Source: Stutzerimonas stutzeri
GTDB taxonomy: Bacteria > Pseudomonadota > Gammaproteobacteria > Pseudomonadales > Pseudomonadaceae
DNA: 64,000 nucleotides
Direction: 5' to 3'
NCBI RefSeq assembly: GCF_024448955.1
Contig: NZ_JAMOIH010000001.1
Coordinates: 248,001 to 312,000, forward strand
Part shown: piece by piece, positions 9,306-18,635 of the stretch
Layout of the letters: the number at the start of each line of letters is the position of its first letter
Position numbering within the stretch: position 1 is the stretch's first letter
Made by a program: the position numbers and the translations under genes
Notes under the pieces: generated by a model
The model's database searches: none
What the model was told of the DNA's origin: nothing
The model's input: only the letters and a program-made list of their open reading frames with translations

Positions 9306-10277
9306 TCAACGGGGCCGCATGACGGACTCGAGCACCTGCAGCGCCAGATTGCCCTTGTGCGCGCCGAGCTTGACCTTGAACGCGGGCATCCCGTTGGCGC
9401 GCATGATCATGTCTTCGGGCATTTCCACCGGAATCACATCGCCCGGCTGCATATTGAGAATGTCGCGCAGCTTCAGCTGACGCCGCACCACCGTCGCGCT
9501 GAGCGGCACGTTCACGTCGAGGACGTCTTCGCGCAAGGCGTTGACCCAGCGCTCGTCCTGATCGCTGACATCCGACTGAAAACCGGCATCGAGCATTTCG
9601 CGGATCGGTTCGATCATCGAGTACGGCATGGTCACATGGAAGTCGCCACCGCCGCTTTCGAGCTCGATGTGGAAGGTCGACACCACCACCACTTCGCTCG
9701 GGCTGACGATGTTGGCCAGCGCTGGATTCACCTCCGAATGCACGTATTCGAAGTTGACGTCGAGCACCGCATGCCAGGCTTCCTTCAGATCGACAAAGGC
9801 CTGATCCAGCACCATGCGCACGACGCGCAGCTCGGTCGGCGTGAATTCGCGACCCTCGATCTTGGCGTGGCGACCGTCGCCGCCGAAGAAGTTGTCCACC
9901 AGCTTGAACACCAGCTTGGCGTCGAGGATGAACAGCGAGGTGCCGCGCAACGGCTTGATCTTCACTAGATTGAGGCTGGTCGGTACGTACAGCGAATGCA
10001 CGTACTCACCGAATTTCATTACCTGCACGCCACCGACCGACACATCGGCCGAGCGGCGCAGCAGGTTGAACATGCTGATACGGGTGTAGCGGGCAAAACG
10101 CTCGTTGACCATCTCCAGCGTGGGCATACGCCCGCGGACGATGCGATCCTGGCTGGTCAGGTCGTAACTCTTGATGCTGCCCGGTTCGGAATCGCTTTCG
10201 GTATCGACCAGACCGTCGTCGACTCCATGCAGGAGCGCATCGATCTCGTCTTGCGAAAGCAGGTCTTGAACAGCCAT
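9306..10277 (-). CDS. fliM: Flagellar motor switch protein FliM
   Basis: C-ring protein that binds phospho-CheY to reverse rotation. The 323-aa product has the N-terminal CheY-binding peptide (LSQDEIDALLHG, residues 7-18), the central CheC-like middle domain and a C-terminal SpoA domain ending near ESVMRPR. It starts 13 nt after the fliL stop. Length and motifs are those of an ordinary FliM. Confidence 0.97.
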   Translation of the reverse strand: MAVQDLLSQDEIDALLHGVDDGLVDTESDSEPGSIKSYDLTSQDRIVRGRMPTLEMVNERFARYTRISMFNLLRRSADVSVGGVQVMKFGEYVHSLYVPTSLNLVKIKPLRGTSLFILDAKLVFKLVDNFFGGDGRHAKIEGREFTPTELRVVRMVLDQAFVDLKEAWHAVLDVNFEYVHSEVNPALANIVSPSEVVVVSTFHIELESGGGDFHVTMPYSMIEPIREMLDAGFQSDVSDQDERWVNALREDVLDVNVPLSATVVRRQLKLRDILNMQPGDVIPVEMPEDMIMRANGMPAFKVKLGAHKGNLALQVLESVMRPR

Positions 10278-10289
10278 CTACAACGACCC

Positions 10290-10820
10290 CTATTGCAATA
10301 CGAAGTTGGTGAACAGCACTTGCTCGATGGCAAGTTTGCCGATTTCCTTCTGTGCCAGCTCCTGGACGCTGGCCGTGGCCTGCTGCCGGAGCATCTCCTG
10401 CCCGACCGGTGTAGCTAGGCTGGCGAACTCCTGACTGGAAAACAGCATGACCAGTTGATTGCGCAACAGCGGCATGTGTTCCTTCAGCGCGTCGAGTGCC
10501 GCCTGATCACGCGACATCAGCGCCACGCTAACCTGCATGTAACGCTGCCGGCCACCGGTGTTGGAAAAATTGACGATGAATGCCGGCGCCAACACTTCGT
10601 AGATCGCTGGCTGACGCAGCGGTGCAGTCGGCGTATCCGAAGCGGCTTCCGGCTGTGCTTCAGTATCGCCCCGACTCATGAAGTAGAAGGTGCCGCCGAT
10701 CGACAATCCGACCGCCAGCAGCAGGCCGAGCACAATCAGGACAATCAGCTTGAGCTTGCCCTTGCCGCCGCTCGCAGCCGCCGGGCTCGGTACGTCTGGG
10801 GGTCCCTGTTTCTTAGCCAT
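10290..10820 (-). CDS. fliL: Flagellar basal-body protein FliL
   Basis: Single-pass inner-membrane protein that associates with the stator and supports torque. The 176-aa product has a short cytosolic Pro/Lys-rich N-terminus, one membrane segment at about residues 23-48 (LKLIVLIVLGLLLAVGLSIGG) and a periplasmic FliL domain (YEVLAPAFIVNFSNTGGRQRYMQ). It is the first gene of fliLMNOPQR-flhB and lies about 40 nt downstream of the predicted start of the sigma-54 promoter at 10871-10886. Confidence 0.96.
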   Translation of the reverse strand: MAKKQGPPDVPSPAAASGGKGKLKLIVLIVLGLLLAVGLSIGGTFYFMSRGDTEAQPEAASDTPTAPLRQPAIYEVLAPAFIVNFSNTGGRQRYMQVSVALMSRDQAALDALKEHMPLLRNQLVMLFSSQEFASLATPVGQEMLRQQATASVQELAQKEIGKLAIEQVLFTNFVLQ

Positions 10821-11122
10821 GCCAAATATCCGTCATCACAAGGTGATTTCACTCGCAACGAAGCGCTACGAGCAACTGCTGTGCCAGTATCGGCCAGGGA
10901 CGCGGAGCCGTAAACGACTGCGACAAGCCCGCGCTGATTTGTAGACGAATAGTTGGCGTGGAGTCCGCGTTCGCCGCGAGGGCGCGCCTCCTGTAAACAG
11001 CGTCGGCATAGGGCTAGGGCAGCGGGCTTTTTAGTGGGAGGCCAGACCTCGGGGCGAAGCGTTTGCGTTCAACGTCTTGGGCCGGACGTGAAGCCCGGCT
11101 CCCTAGGTCAATCACTGCGCAC
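10821..11122. other. Gap between fliK and fliL
   Basis: About 300 nt without a gene. The right-to-left fliL promoter occupies 10871-10886. The rest, 10887-11122, is GC-rich and shows no credible coding frame, tRNA or clear terminator. It may contain FleQ or FleR binding sites, but I cannot identify one by eye. Confidence 0.6.
10871..10886 (-). promoter_or_regulatory. Sigma-54 (RpoN) promoter of the fliL operon
   Basis: On the minus strand the site reads TGGCACAGCAGTTGCT, a full match to TGGCAC-N5-TTGCW with GG and GC 10 nt apart. The expected start near 10860 gives a leader of about 40 nt to fliL. Of the four such sites in the cluster, this one and the fliE site match the consensus best. Confidence 0.88.
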
Positions 11123-12361
11123 TCAGGCGTAGTAATCCACCAGACCGCGATCGCCACCGGAACGGCTCGTGCTGACTTCAAGCGTGCCGCCAACGATTTC
11201 CTCGTCCCCGGTAGCCGATACGCCAGCTACGCTCCGGCCGCGCGAATCGCCGCCGTCGCCCTGCCAGCCCTTGGACTGGTCGGAAACATTCACATCCATG
11301 GTCATGCCTTGCTGCGCGAACATATCCCGCAGGCGCTGCATCTGCCCTTCCAATGCGTCGCGCACGCCGGCGTGAGGGCTGAGGAACGTGACCTGTGTCT
11401 GAGTCTGATCCTTGTTCATGTCGATACGGATCTCCATACGGCCCAACTCGGCGGGATCGAGCTGAATCTCAGCGGACTTCAGATTCTGACTCGACAACCA
11501 CATCACCCTGTCGACCACCGCTTCGCTCCAGCCTGACTGCTGCATCTGCACCGGCTGGCCTGGCACCATCGTCAGCCGCTGCGCCTGCTGAGCCTGGGTC
11601 TGCTGTGCAATCGCCTGGGTCAGCGGGTTGAGCCGATTGGCCGCCATATCGGTAGCGCTCGTGCGGCTCTCCTTCGGCGCATCCAGCTTGTCTAGCAGAT
11701 CACTGAAGCTTTCCTCCAGCGAGAGCTCGTCGGACTCTTCCGTCAGTTCCTCGCCCACCAACAGACTCGCCGAGAGCGTTTCCTGGGTTTGCTCGGAGGC
11801 TTCATTCGGCATCAAGGCGTTGGCGAACGGACTCTTCTGAGCAGCGGACTGGATATCCAGGGCACGCGTGCCCACCATAGCCGGCTCGGCCTCTGCTTCA
11901 GCGGACTCTACGCCGGCCTGAGCCAGCCCCAGCCCAGCCAGAAACTCGCTGCCGGTCGGCGGCTGCGTGGCCAGCGATTCGTCACTGACTGGCACCTGCC
12001 CGCCCATGCCGAACAACAGCAACGGATCGAGCTCGGCCTCGCCGTCTTGCGGGGCGTCATCGGCCATCTCGGCGTCAGCAGGCAATTCGTTGCCGGCTTC
12101 GGCCACGGTCGGCTTTTCGCTGCCGCCAGCTTCGGCGGTTTCCTGACTCGGCTTGTCGCCAGCCGGCTTGTCCCGGACAGGTTTTGCTGAAGAGTCCTGA
12201 CGCTCGACCGGCTTGGGCTGGCGCTCCTTGGCGTAGACGTTGGCGAAGCTGGAAGGCTCGTCCCGACTGGGCTGGCGGGCGGCCTGAGGGGACGCGCCCG
12301 CTGCCTTTGCGACAGCCGTGGGAGCCTTGATGTTGAGCAATAGATCGGGGGAAACGGCCAT
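11123..12361 (-). CDS. fliK: Flagellar hook-length control protein FliK
   Basis: Secreted ruler protein that measures hook length and triggers the FlhB specificity switch. ATG at 12361 (MAVSPDLLLNIKAPTAV) has GGAAGA just upstream and gives 412 aa; the open frame to 12463 would pass through the RpoN-type site at 12400-12415. The N-terminal two thirds are low-complexity, rich in Ala, Glu, Pro and Gln. The conserved C-terminal domain (about residues 295-390) contains LKSAEIQLDPAELGRMEIRI. FliK varies strongly between species outside this domain. Confidence 0.94.
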   Translation of the reverse strand: MAVSPDLLLNIKAPTAVAKAAGASPQAARQPSRDEPSSFANVYAKERQPKPVERQDSSAKPVRDKPAGDKPSQETAEAGGSEKPTVAEAGNELPADAEMADDAPQDGEAELDPLLLFGMGGQVPVSDESLATQPPTGSEFLAGLGLAQAGVESAEAEAEPAMVGTRALDIQSAAQKSPFANALMPNEASEQTQETLSASLLVGEELTEESDELSLEESFSDLLDKLDAPKESRTSATDMAANRLNPLTQAIAQQTQAQQAQRLTMVPGQPVQMQQSGWSEAVVDRVMWLSSQNLKSAEIQLDPAELGRMEIRIDMNKDQTQTQVTFLSPHAGVRDALEGQMQRLRDMFAQQGMTMDVNVSDQSKGWQGDGGDSRGRSVAGVSATGDEEIVGGTLEVSTSRSGGDRGLVDYYA

Positions 12362-12399
12362 GGGTCTTCCGCTCAGGATGATGACATTGCGTTTATTCA

Positions 12400-12415
12400 A
12401 GCAAAGTCCAGGCCA
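12400..12415 (-). promoter_or_regulatory. Sigma-54 (RpoN) promoter of fliK
   Basis: On the minus strand the site reads TGGCCTGGACTTTGCT; GG and GC are 10 nt apart and both core dinucleotides are intact. Predicted start near 12389 and leader of about 28 nt to fliK. Fits the FleR/RpoN-dependent control of fliK known in P. aeruginosa. Confidence 0.78.
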
Positions 12416-12481
12416 TAAGCTTTGTAAGCGCCTACATCGGTAGCCCGGCCACCGAAGGTGCACGCCAATGCAACCCGCCAG

Positions 12482-12838
12482 TCAGCCGAGCCCGCCGTAG
12501 CGCTGGCGTTCGGCTCGGTAGAGAATCCGTACGATGGCGAATTCACGCTCGATGCGTTCGATCAAGTGCGGGCTTTCATCGATCTGTTCGAGCCGCGCCG
12601 CTTCTTCCAACTGGCGACAAAGATCCGCCAGTAACGCTGCGCCCATGTTGCTGCAACTGCCCTTGAAGCTGTGGGCAGCCTGACGCAGGTTTTCCGCCTG
12701 ACCGCTGCGGCAGGCCTGCTGAAGCAACCGCAGCCGCTCTTCCGAATCGACCAGAAAGGTATCCAGTAGCACCGGATATTCCGCCTCCATCACCTCCTGA
12801 AGGGTCGCCAGCACGCTAGTGTCGAGATGATCGACCAT
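12482..12838 (-). CDS. hptB: Histidine phosphotransfer protein HptB
   Basis: Stand-alone Hpt domain that passes phosphate from hybrid sensor kinases to the response regulator HsbR. ATG at 12838 (MVDHLDTSVLATLQEVM) has AGGAGC upstream and gives 118 aa. The phospho-accepting His lies in AAHSFKGSCSNMGA (about residue 55). It starts 29 nt after the hsbR stop, so hsbA-hsbR-hptB form one unit. In P. aeruginosa this module controls the swimming/biofilm choice through FlgM and diguanylate cyclase HsbD. The gene name rests on order and similarity from memory. Confidence 0.88.
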   Translation of the reverse strand: MVDHLDTSVLATLQEVMEAEYPVLLDTFLVDSEERLRLLQQACRSGQAENLRQAAHSFKGSCSNMGAALLADLCRQLEEAARLEQIDESPHLIERIEREFAIVRILYRAERQRYGGLG

Positions 12839-12867
12839 CGATAGGCTCCTGGCTGGAAAGCAGCGAA

Positions 12868-14574
12868 TTATGCATGAGCGGCCCAATGGAACTCGACATT
12901 CAGAACCTTGCCGTCCGGCTCCCAGTAGAAGCATTCACTCATCTGACGAATCATCCGCAGCCCTCGGCCGCCCAGACATCCGGCACAGTACTGCTGGTCC
13001 AGCGCTCGCTGCACATCGAATCCCGGTCCGCTGTCGCGCACTGCAATGCGCAGATAGCCTCGGGTCTCTTCGGACTTGACGCTCAGCTCGATGGACACCG
13101 AGCCTTCGGTCAGCTCACCCAGCCGCCGCTGGCGTTCCTGATAGTAGTTGGCAAAACCATCGGCGTCGCACTTCATGGACGAATCGAGCAGCAGCACGCC
13201 ATGCTCCAGCGCATTGGCATAAAGTTCGGTCAGCACTGTGTAAATCGTGCCGGCACGGTGACGCAGGGGTGATATCTGCAACAGCAGCTGCATGGTCATT
13301 GGCAGCGGGTTGTACTCGCGCAAGCTGCTGGGGCGCAGTTCGAAACTGGCGGACCAATCCCTCGCACGCAATTCTGGCGCGCCGAGTGGGAAAACAGCCG
13401 GCGATTGCGCCACAACGGCATCCTCCGCCTCGATCATGTTCACTTCGACGAGGCTCAGGTCGTCAAGTATTTGACCGTGGAAATCATGCAGCGCGGCCTG
13501 AATTTCATCCAACAAGGCCGAGGGCTCGGTGTTGGCATCCATGACCGCCAACAGCCGCTGCTCGCCGAACAATTCATCATCGGCGCTGGTGCTCTCCAGC
13601 ACACCATCGGACATCAGCAGCAGACGATCACCGATCGCCAGCGGCAAGGTCTCGAAACTGTCATCGAATTGGAGCGCATCGAGTACGCCAAGCGGCAAAT
13701 GCCTGGAGCGCAGCGGCAGCCGCTCGCCCTCCGCTGCCCTGAGCAGATAACCATCCGGCAGCCCGCCGTTCCAGACGCGCAACATGCCCTGCTTGAGGTT
13801 GATATCCAGCAAGGCGGCACAACAGAACATTTCCACCGGCAGGATCAGCTTCAACTTGGCGTTGAGCTCGCACAGAATTTCGCCACTGGAATAGCCCTTG
13901 GCGGTCATCCCGTAAAAGGTCTCGGCCAGCGGCATGGCACCGATGGCGGCCGGTAGACCATGTCCGGTGAAGTCGCCCAGCAACACGAACATCCTGCCGG
14001 CAGGCGCATGCGCCGCGAGCAGCAGGTCGCCATTGAAGAGCGCGCGCGGAGACTGTCGGTAACGGATATTGGGTGCGCTCAGGCAACCGGCATGCGCCAC
14101 CTTGTCGAAGATCGCCTTGGCGGCGCGTTGCTCGTCGAGCAATTGCTGATTGCGTCGCGCGATGAGATCGCGCTGCTCCAGCACCGTCGCCTGCAGCCTG
14201 CGCAGACGATGCATGGCCTGGATCTTCGCTTCGAGGATGACCGGGTTGTAGGGCTTGGCGAGAAAATCGTCGCCCCCCGCTTCGAGGCAGCGCACCAGCG
14301 CTTCGTGCTCGGTGAGCGAGGTGAGGAAGATGATCGGCACCAGCTCGTTGCCGGCCAGCTGTTTGATCTGCCGCGCAGCCTCGAAACCATCCATCACCGG
14401 CATCAGCGCGTCCATCAGCACCAGTTGTGGCCGTTCACTCTCGAACAGTCGGACCGCTTCGGCACCGTTAAACGCCGTAGTGACACGATGCCCCTGACGA
14501 CCGACGATGGCGGCCAGCAGCATGCGGTCGGCCGCGCCATCCTCGGCGATGAGTATGGAGAGCCGGCGAGGCAT
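12868..14574 (-). CDS. hsbR: HsbR-type response regulator (REC-PP2C-HATPase)
   Basis: Three-domain switch acting on the anti-sigma antagonist HsbA. The 568-aa product has an N-terminal receiver with phospho-acceptor Asp55 (LVLMDALMPVMDG), Thr85 and Lys107; a coiled linker (about 120-155); a PP2C/SpoIIE phosphatase domain (about 180-375) with GDFTGHG and MSDGVLE; and a C-terminal HATPase serine-kinase-like domain (about 430-565) with ELYANALEHG, DSGPGFD and GGRGL. Depending on phosphorylation by HptB, HsbR dephosphorylates or phosphorylates HsbA. Its start overlaps the hsbA stop by one nucleotide. Confidence 0.92.
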   Translation of the reverse strand: MPRRLSILIAEDGAADRMLLAAIVGRQGHRVTTAFNGAEAVRLFESERPQLVLMDALMPVMDGFEAARQIKQLAGNELVPIIFLTSLTEHEALVRCLEAGGDDFLAKPYNPVILEAKIQAMHRLRRLQATVLEQRDLIARRNQQLLDEQRAAKAIFDKVAHAGCLSAPNIRYRQSPRALFNGDLLLAAHAPAGRMFVLLGDFTGHGLPAAIGAMPLAETFYGMTAKGYSSGEILCELNAKLKLILPVEMFCCAALLDINLKQGMLRVWNGGLPDGYLLRAAEGERLPLRSRHLPLGVLDALQFDDSFETLPLAIGDRLLLMSDGVLESTSADDELFGEQRLLAVMDANTEPSALLDEIQAALHDFHGQILDDLSLVEVNMIEAEDAVVAQSPAVFPLGAPELRARDWSASFELRPSSLREYNPLPMTMQLLLQISPLRHRAGTIYTVLTELYANALEHGVLLLDSSMKCDADGFANYYQERQRRLGELTEGSVSIELSVKSEETRGYLRIAVRDSGPGFDVQRALDQQYCAGCLGGRGLRMIRQMSECFYWEPDGKVLNVEFHWAAHA

Positions 14575-14879
14575 CAGGCTATCGCGAACAGTTGTTCGAA
14601 ATTGGATACCGAAAGGACCTTTCGCACATCTGGGTTGCAGTTGATCAGGCGGATATCGGCCTTATCGCTGCCGGCGTGATCGCGCAGCAGCAGCAACATC
14701 CCGAGGGCCGAACTGTCGAGGTAGGTCGCACCAGCGAGGTCGATCACGTAGCGTTTGGGCGTGCAATCAGCACGCTGATAGGCATCGCGGAATGCTTGAT
14801 GAGCGTTGAAATCGAAGCGCCCCTGGATGGTAATCGTCAGCTCCTGTCCATCTGCCGATAGCTGTGAACTGATGGTCAT
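14574..14879 (-). CDS. hsbA: Anti-sigma factor antagonist HsbA (STAS domain)
   Basis: Small STAS protein. In P. aeruginosa HsbA binds the anti-sigma factor FlgM or diguanylate cyclase HsbD according to its phosphorylation state. ATG at 14879 (MTISSQLSADGQELTITIQ) has AGGAG upstream and gives 101 aa. The phospho-site is the DSSALGMLLLL segment, with Ser at about 57-58. It precedes hsbR and hptB and follows fliJ by 143 nt. I see no clear promoter in that gap, so read-through from fliE-J is possible. Confidence 0.9.
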   Translation of the reverse strand: MTISSQLSADGQELTITIQGRFDFNAHQAFRDAYQRADCTPKRYVIDLAGATYLDSSALGMLLLLRDHAGSDKADIRLINCNPDVRKVLSVSNFEQLFAIA

Positions 14880-15022
14880 GTAGCACTCCTGATCCAAGCG
14901 GAAACGTGGCAGCCATGTTTTGCCGGACGAACGAGGCGCATCCGCCGGCGCCTTTGAGGGCTGGCCGTACTGCAATAAACAACTGATGAAGATTTAGCAC
15001 CCAAACCCTGGCACAGCAAGCT

Positions 15023-15475
15023 TCAATCCTGTCTGGGCCGGCTTGCCAGCCGCTGCGAGAACTCGTCGAGCAGCTTTTGCTCACGCTTGTCGGCTGCCGT
15101 TCTCGCTTCCTGAATATAGCGATCGACCAGTTTGCGCAGTCCATCGAGCCGTGCGCGTCGTTGCTGCCATTGCTCGCGGAGCTTGTCGAGGTTGTTGCGA
15201 TGCCAGTCGACACTGCGCTGCTGCTGAGCGATGGCCGATTCGAGCTGTGAGAGGAACCGCTGATAATTGACCAGCCATTGCCCGGATACGCCCTGGCTGC
15301 CCTGGTTCATCCACTGCTGCTGATAGTCGCCGAAATACTGGCGCAATTCGCCCAATTTGGCTTCGGCCTGGGACAGCTGGGTCTGTCCCTGCCCGAATTG
15401 CCCCGCGGCGTCGCGCTCGGCCCGTTCGGCCATGTCGATCACGGGCGCCAGGCGCGCGGCACGACTCGTAGCCAA
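15023..15475 (-). CDS. fliJ: Flagellar export chaperone FliJ
   Basis: Cytosolic coiled-coil protein that forms the stalk of the FliH-FliI-FliJ export ATPase and escorts export chaperones. The 150-aa product is nearly all helical with many Gln, Arg and Leu heptads (MATSRAARLAPVIDMAERAE at the start). It begins 3 nt after the fliI stop. FliJ is weakly conserved in sequence; length, coiled-coil character and position make the call firm. Confidence 0.93.
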   Translation of the reverse strand: MATSRAARLAPVIDMAERAERDAAGQFGQGQTQLSQAEAKLGELRQYFGDYQQQWMNQGSQGVSGQWLVNYQRFLSQLESAIAQQQRSVDWHRNNLDKLREQWQQRRARLDGLRKLVDRYIQEARTAADKREQKLLDEFSQRLASRPRQD

Positions 15476-15478
15476 GGT

Positions 15479-16837
15479 TTAGCCTGCGGCCTTGGGATTG
15501 AAGACGTTGAGCAGTGCTGCCTCGCTCTGCGCCAGAGGTTCGGCCTCGTCCAGACCCTGTCGGAGATAGCGGACCATCTCCGCCTGCCGCGCGATGGCCA
15601 GGTCGGTTTCCGGATCGCCGCCCGGCACGTATGCGCCCACGCTGATCAGGTCGCGACTCTGCTGATAGCGCGACCACAGCTGTTTGAATCGCTGCGAACT
15701 GCGCACATGTTCGGGACTGACCACTTGCGGCATGACCCGGCTGATGGAGGCTTCGATGTCGATCGCCGGGTAATGGCCCTCTTCGGCCAGCCGCCGCGAC
15801 AACACGATGTGGCCATCGAGCACGCCCCGCGCGGAGTCGGCGATGGGGTCCTGCTGGTCATCGCCTTCGGAGAGCACGGTGTAAAAGGCCGTGATCGAAC
15901 CACCGCCTGCCTCGGCGTTCCCGGCGCGCTCCACCAGACTCGGCAGCTTGGCGAACACCGAGGGCGGGTAACCCTTGGTCGCTGGAGGCTCGCCGATAGC
16001 CAGCGCGATTTCCCGTTGGGCCTGGGCGAAGCGGGTCAGCGAATCCATCAGCAGCAGGACGTTCTTGCCCTTGTCCCGAAAATATTCGGCGATGCGCGTG
16101 CAATACATGGCTGCGCGCAGGCGCATCAACGGCGCGTCATCCGCTGGCGACGCGACGACCACGGAGCGCTTGATGCTTTCCTCGGTGAGGATGTTCTCGA
16201 TGAATTCCTTAACCTCACGGCCCCGTTCGCCGATCAGGCCGACGACGATGATGTCGGCCTCGGTGAAGCGGGTCATCATGCCCAGCAACACCGACTTACC
16301 CACACCGGTACCGGCGAACAATCCGAGACGCTGACCTCGACCGACCGTCAACAGGCCGTTGATACAGCGGATGCCGACATCCAGCGGCTCGCTGATCGGG
16401 TGGCGCTTGAGCGGGTTGATCACCGGGCCGTCCATCGGCACCCAGTCCTCGGCCTTCATCCCGCCCTTGCCATCCAATGCGCGGCCGGCGCCATCGAGCA
16501 CGCGCCCCAGCATCGAAGTGCCCATCGGCAGGCGTCCGGTATTGGCCAGCGGCACGACACGCGCGCCAGGCGCGATGCCGGCCAGGCTGCCAACCGGCAT
16601 CAGATAGAGTTTGCCGGCGGAAAAGCCCATGACCTCGGCTTCGACCTGGGTCGGATGGTAGCTGTCATCGTTGATCACCAGACAGCGGCTGCCAACAGCG
16701 GCACGCAGGCCTTCGGCCTCCAGCGTCAGGCCGACCATACGCAACAGCCGACCCTCGAGGATCGGCTGGCTGGGTAGCTTGATCGCTTCGCTGTAGGTCT
16801 CGAAGCGTTTGGCGAAACTGGTTCGTTCAAGGCGCAT
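15479..16837 (-). CDS. fliI: Flagellum-specific export ATPase FliI
   Basis: F1-beta-like ATPase that energises flagellar protein export. The 452-aa product has Walker A GTGVGKS near residues 176-182, Walker B in [14 protein letters not shown] and the family stretch [18 protein letters not shown]. Its start overlaps the end of fliH by 11 nt, and fliJ follows 3 nt after its stop, showing tight coupling of the ATPase, its regulator and its stalk protein. Confidence 0.98.
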   Translation of the reverse strand: MRLERTSFAKRFETYSEAIKLPSQPILEGRLLRMVGLTLEAEGLRAAVGSRCLVINDDSYHPTQVEAEVMGFSAGKLYLMPVGSLAGIAPGARVVPLANTGRLPMGTSMLGRVLDGAGRALDGKGGMKAEDWVPMDGPVINPLKRHPISEPLDVGIRCINGLLTVGRGQRLGLFAGTGVGKSVLLGMMTRFTEADIIVVGLIGERGREVKEFIENILTEESIKRSVVVASPADDAPLMRLRAAMYCTRIAEYFRDKGKNVLLLMDSLTRFAQAQREIALAIGEPPATKGYPPSVFAKLPSLVERAGNAEAGGGSITAFYTVLSEGDDQQDPIADSARGVLDGHIVLSRRLAEEGHYPAIDIEASISRVMPQVVSPEHVRSSQRFKQLWSRYQQSRDLISVGAYVPGGDPETDLAIARQAEMVRYLRQGLDEAEPLAQSEAALLNVFNPKAAG

Positions 16838-17603
16838 CTGAACTGTCCAGATCCAGGTGCAGATCCGCTTCGGGCGGGCTGGTGGCGTTTTCCCGCTGCT
16901 GCTCGAACAGCTGCTTGATCGCCTGGCTCAGCCGCGTTTCGACGCTGGCATCGATGCGGCTCTGCTCGGTTTCGATCCGGCAACCACCGGGCAACAGATC
17001 GCTGTCTTCGACGATCCGCCAGGTTTCCTCGTGGCGCTCGCGCAGCGCCTTGACCAGCTCGAAGTCCTGCGGATTGATGTGGATACGCACGTTGCTGGCG
17101 CCCATCGGCAGCAGCTTCAGCGCATCGCGAAGCACTTGGCGAATCTGGCTGGAATCGATCAGCAGGTCGCGCTGAATCACCTCACGCGTCAGCTGACAAA
17201 TCAGCGTGACCATGGCGTGTTCGAGGTTGCGATCCTGATCGGCGATGGGCTCGAGCAATTGCGCCATTACCTGCTCTAGGCTGGCGAGTTTGGGCGCCAA
17301 CGCCGCGTCGGCTTCCTGCCGGGCCTTGAGTTGTCCGGCATGAAAGCCGTCCTTCTCGCCCGTGCTGAAGCCCTCGTTGTAGGCCTCCTGGCGAATCGCT
17401 TCAAGTTCGTCGAGCGTCAGCGGTTTGACTTCCTCGACCGGGACGTCCTCACTGTGCGACAGGTCCTCGTCCGCACCCGATTCCTCGAGCGCCTCCGGCT
17501 CCGCCGGTTCACTGCCTAGCGGATCGAAGCTCGGCAAGGCCCAGCGATCGAAGAGGTTGACGTCCTTCGCGCGGATCACATCGCTGGGATTTTCCTTGGA
17601 CAT
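16827..17603 (-). CDS. fliH: Flagellar export ATPase regulator FliH
   Basis: Cytosolic protein that dimerises, binds and restrains FliI, and links it to the C-ring. The 258-aa product has an acidic variable N-terminus, a central helical stalk (about 70-130, with [19 protein letters not shown] and its GxxxG-like repeats) and a C-terminal V-ATPase-E-like domain. It starts 15 nt after the fliG stop and overlaps fliI by 11 nt. Confidence 0.94.
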   Translation of the reverse strand: MSKENPSDVIRAKDVNLFDRWALPSFDPLGSEPAEPEALEESGADEDLSHSEDVPVEEVKPLTLDELEAIRQEAYNEGFSTGEKDGFHAGQLKARQEADAALAPKLASLEQVMAQLLEPIADQDRNLEHAMVTLICQLTREVIQRDLLIDSSQIRQVLRDALKLLPMGASNVRIHINPQDFELVKALRERHEETWRIVEDSDLLPGGCRIETEQSRIDASVETRLSQAIKQLFEQQRENATSPPEADLHLDLDSSDAP

Positions 17604-17618
17604 ACGGCTCGCTTAGAC

Positions 17619-18635
17619 CTAGATCATTTCTTCGCCGCCCTTGCCGCCGAGAACGATTTCCCCGGCTTCGGCCATGCGGCGGGCAATGGTGAGAATTTCC
17701 TTCTGGGCGCCCTCGACTTCGCTGATGCGCACCGGCCCCTTGGCCTCCAGGTCGTCGCGCAGCAGTTCGCCCGCGCGCTTGGACATGTTCTTGAAGATCT
17801 TCTCCTTGATCGCTTCGTCTGCGCCCTTGAGCGCCATGACCAGCACATCGGAGGATACTTCACGCATGAGCGCCTGGATGCCCCGGTCATCGACATCCGC
17901 CAGGTTGTCGAAGACGAACATCAGGTCTTCGATCTGCGACGACAGATCTTCGTCGACATCGCGGATGGCGTCCATCAGCTGGCCTTCGACCGAGCTGTCG
18001 AGGTAGTTCATGATGTCCGCCGCGCGCTTGACGCCGCCCAGCGTCGCACGGGTGGTGTTGGAGTTGCCGGAGAACTGTTTCTCCAGAATCAGATTGAGCT
18101 CCTTCAGCGCCGCCGGCTGGACAGTGTTGAGCGACGACACGCGCAGGACGATATCGAGCCGCACCTTGTGATCGAAATGCGACAGCACCTCGCCCGCCTG
18201 ATCGGGGTCGAGATAAGCCACCACGATCGCCTGGATCTGCGGGTGCTCGTAGCGGATCACGTCGGCGACCGCGCGCGGTTCCATCCACTTCAGGCTGTCC
18301 AGGCCACTGGTGTTGCCGCCCAGCAGAATGCGATCGATCAGGCCGCCCGCCTTGTCCTCGCCCAACGCCTGGGTGAGCATCTTGCGGATGTAACCGTCGG
18401 AGCCGACGCCCAGGCTGGTCTGGTCGCCAACGATCTCGACGAACTCACCCATCACCTGTTCTATCTGGTTTTTCTGGACGTTGCGCAACTGCGCCATGGC
18501 GGTGCCGACCTTCTGTACCTCTTTAGGACCGAGATGGCGCAGAACCTGCGCGGCATCGGCTTCACCCAGAGAGAGCAACAGAATCGCGGCTTTATCGACC
18601 TTGTTCAGCTTGGCTGGAACTCGAGCATCACTCAT
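17619..18635 (-). CDS. fliG: Flagellar motor switch protein FliG
   Basis: C-ring rotor protein that contacts MotA/stators and the FliF ring. The 338-aa product contains N, middle and C domains; the EHPQ motif of the middle domain (IRYEHPQIQAIVVAYLD) is present, and the charged torque helix lies near residues 280-300. It overlaps the 3' end of fliF by 8 nt. Nothing unusual. Confidence 0.97.
   Translation of the reverse strand: MSDARVPAKLNKVDKAAILLLSLGEADAAQVLRHLGPKEVQKVGTAMAQLRNVQKNQIEQVMGEFVEIVGDQTSLGVGSDGYIRKMLTQALGEDKAGGLIDRILLGGNTSGLDSLKWMEPRAVADVIRYEHPQIQAIVVAYLDPDQAGEVLSHFDHKVRLDIVLRVSSLNTVQPAALKELNLILEKQFSGNSNTTRATLGGVKRAADIMNYLDSSVEGQLMDAIRDVDEDLSSQIEDLMFVFDNLADVDDRGIQALMREVSSDVLVMALKGADEAIKEKIFKNMSKRAGELLRDDLEAKGPVRISEVEGAQKEILTIARRMAEAGEIVLGGKGGEEMI

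Noticed and set aside
15278-16777. 499-codon plus-strand frame opposite fliI
   Set aside because: Low-complexity His/Arg/Gln-rich translation typical of antisense frames; FliI is unambiguous.
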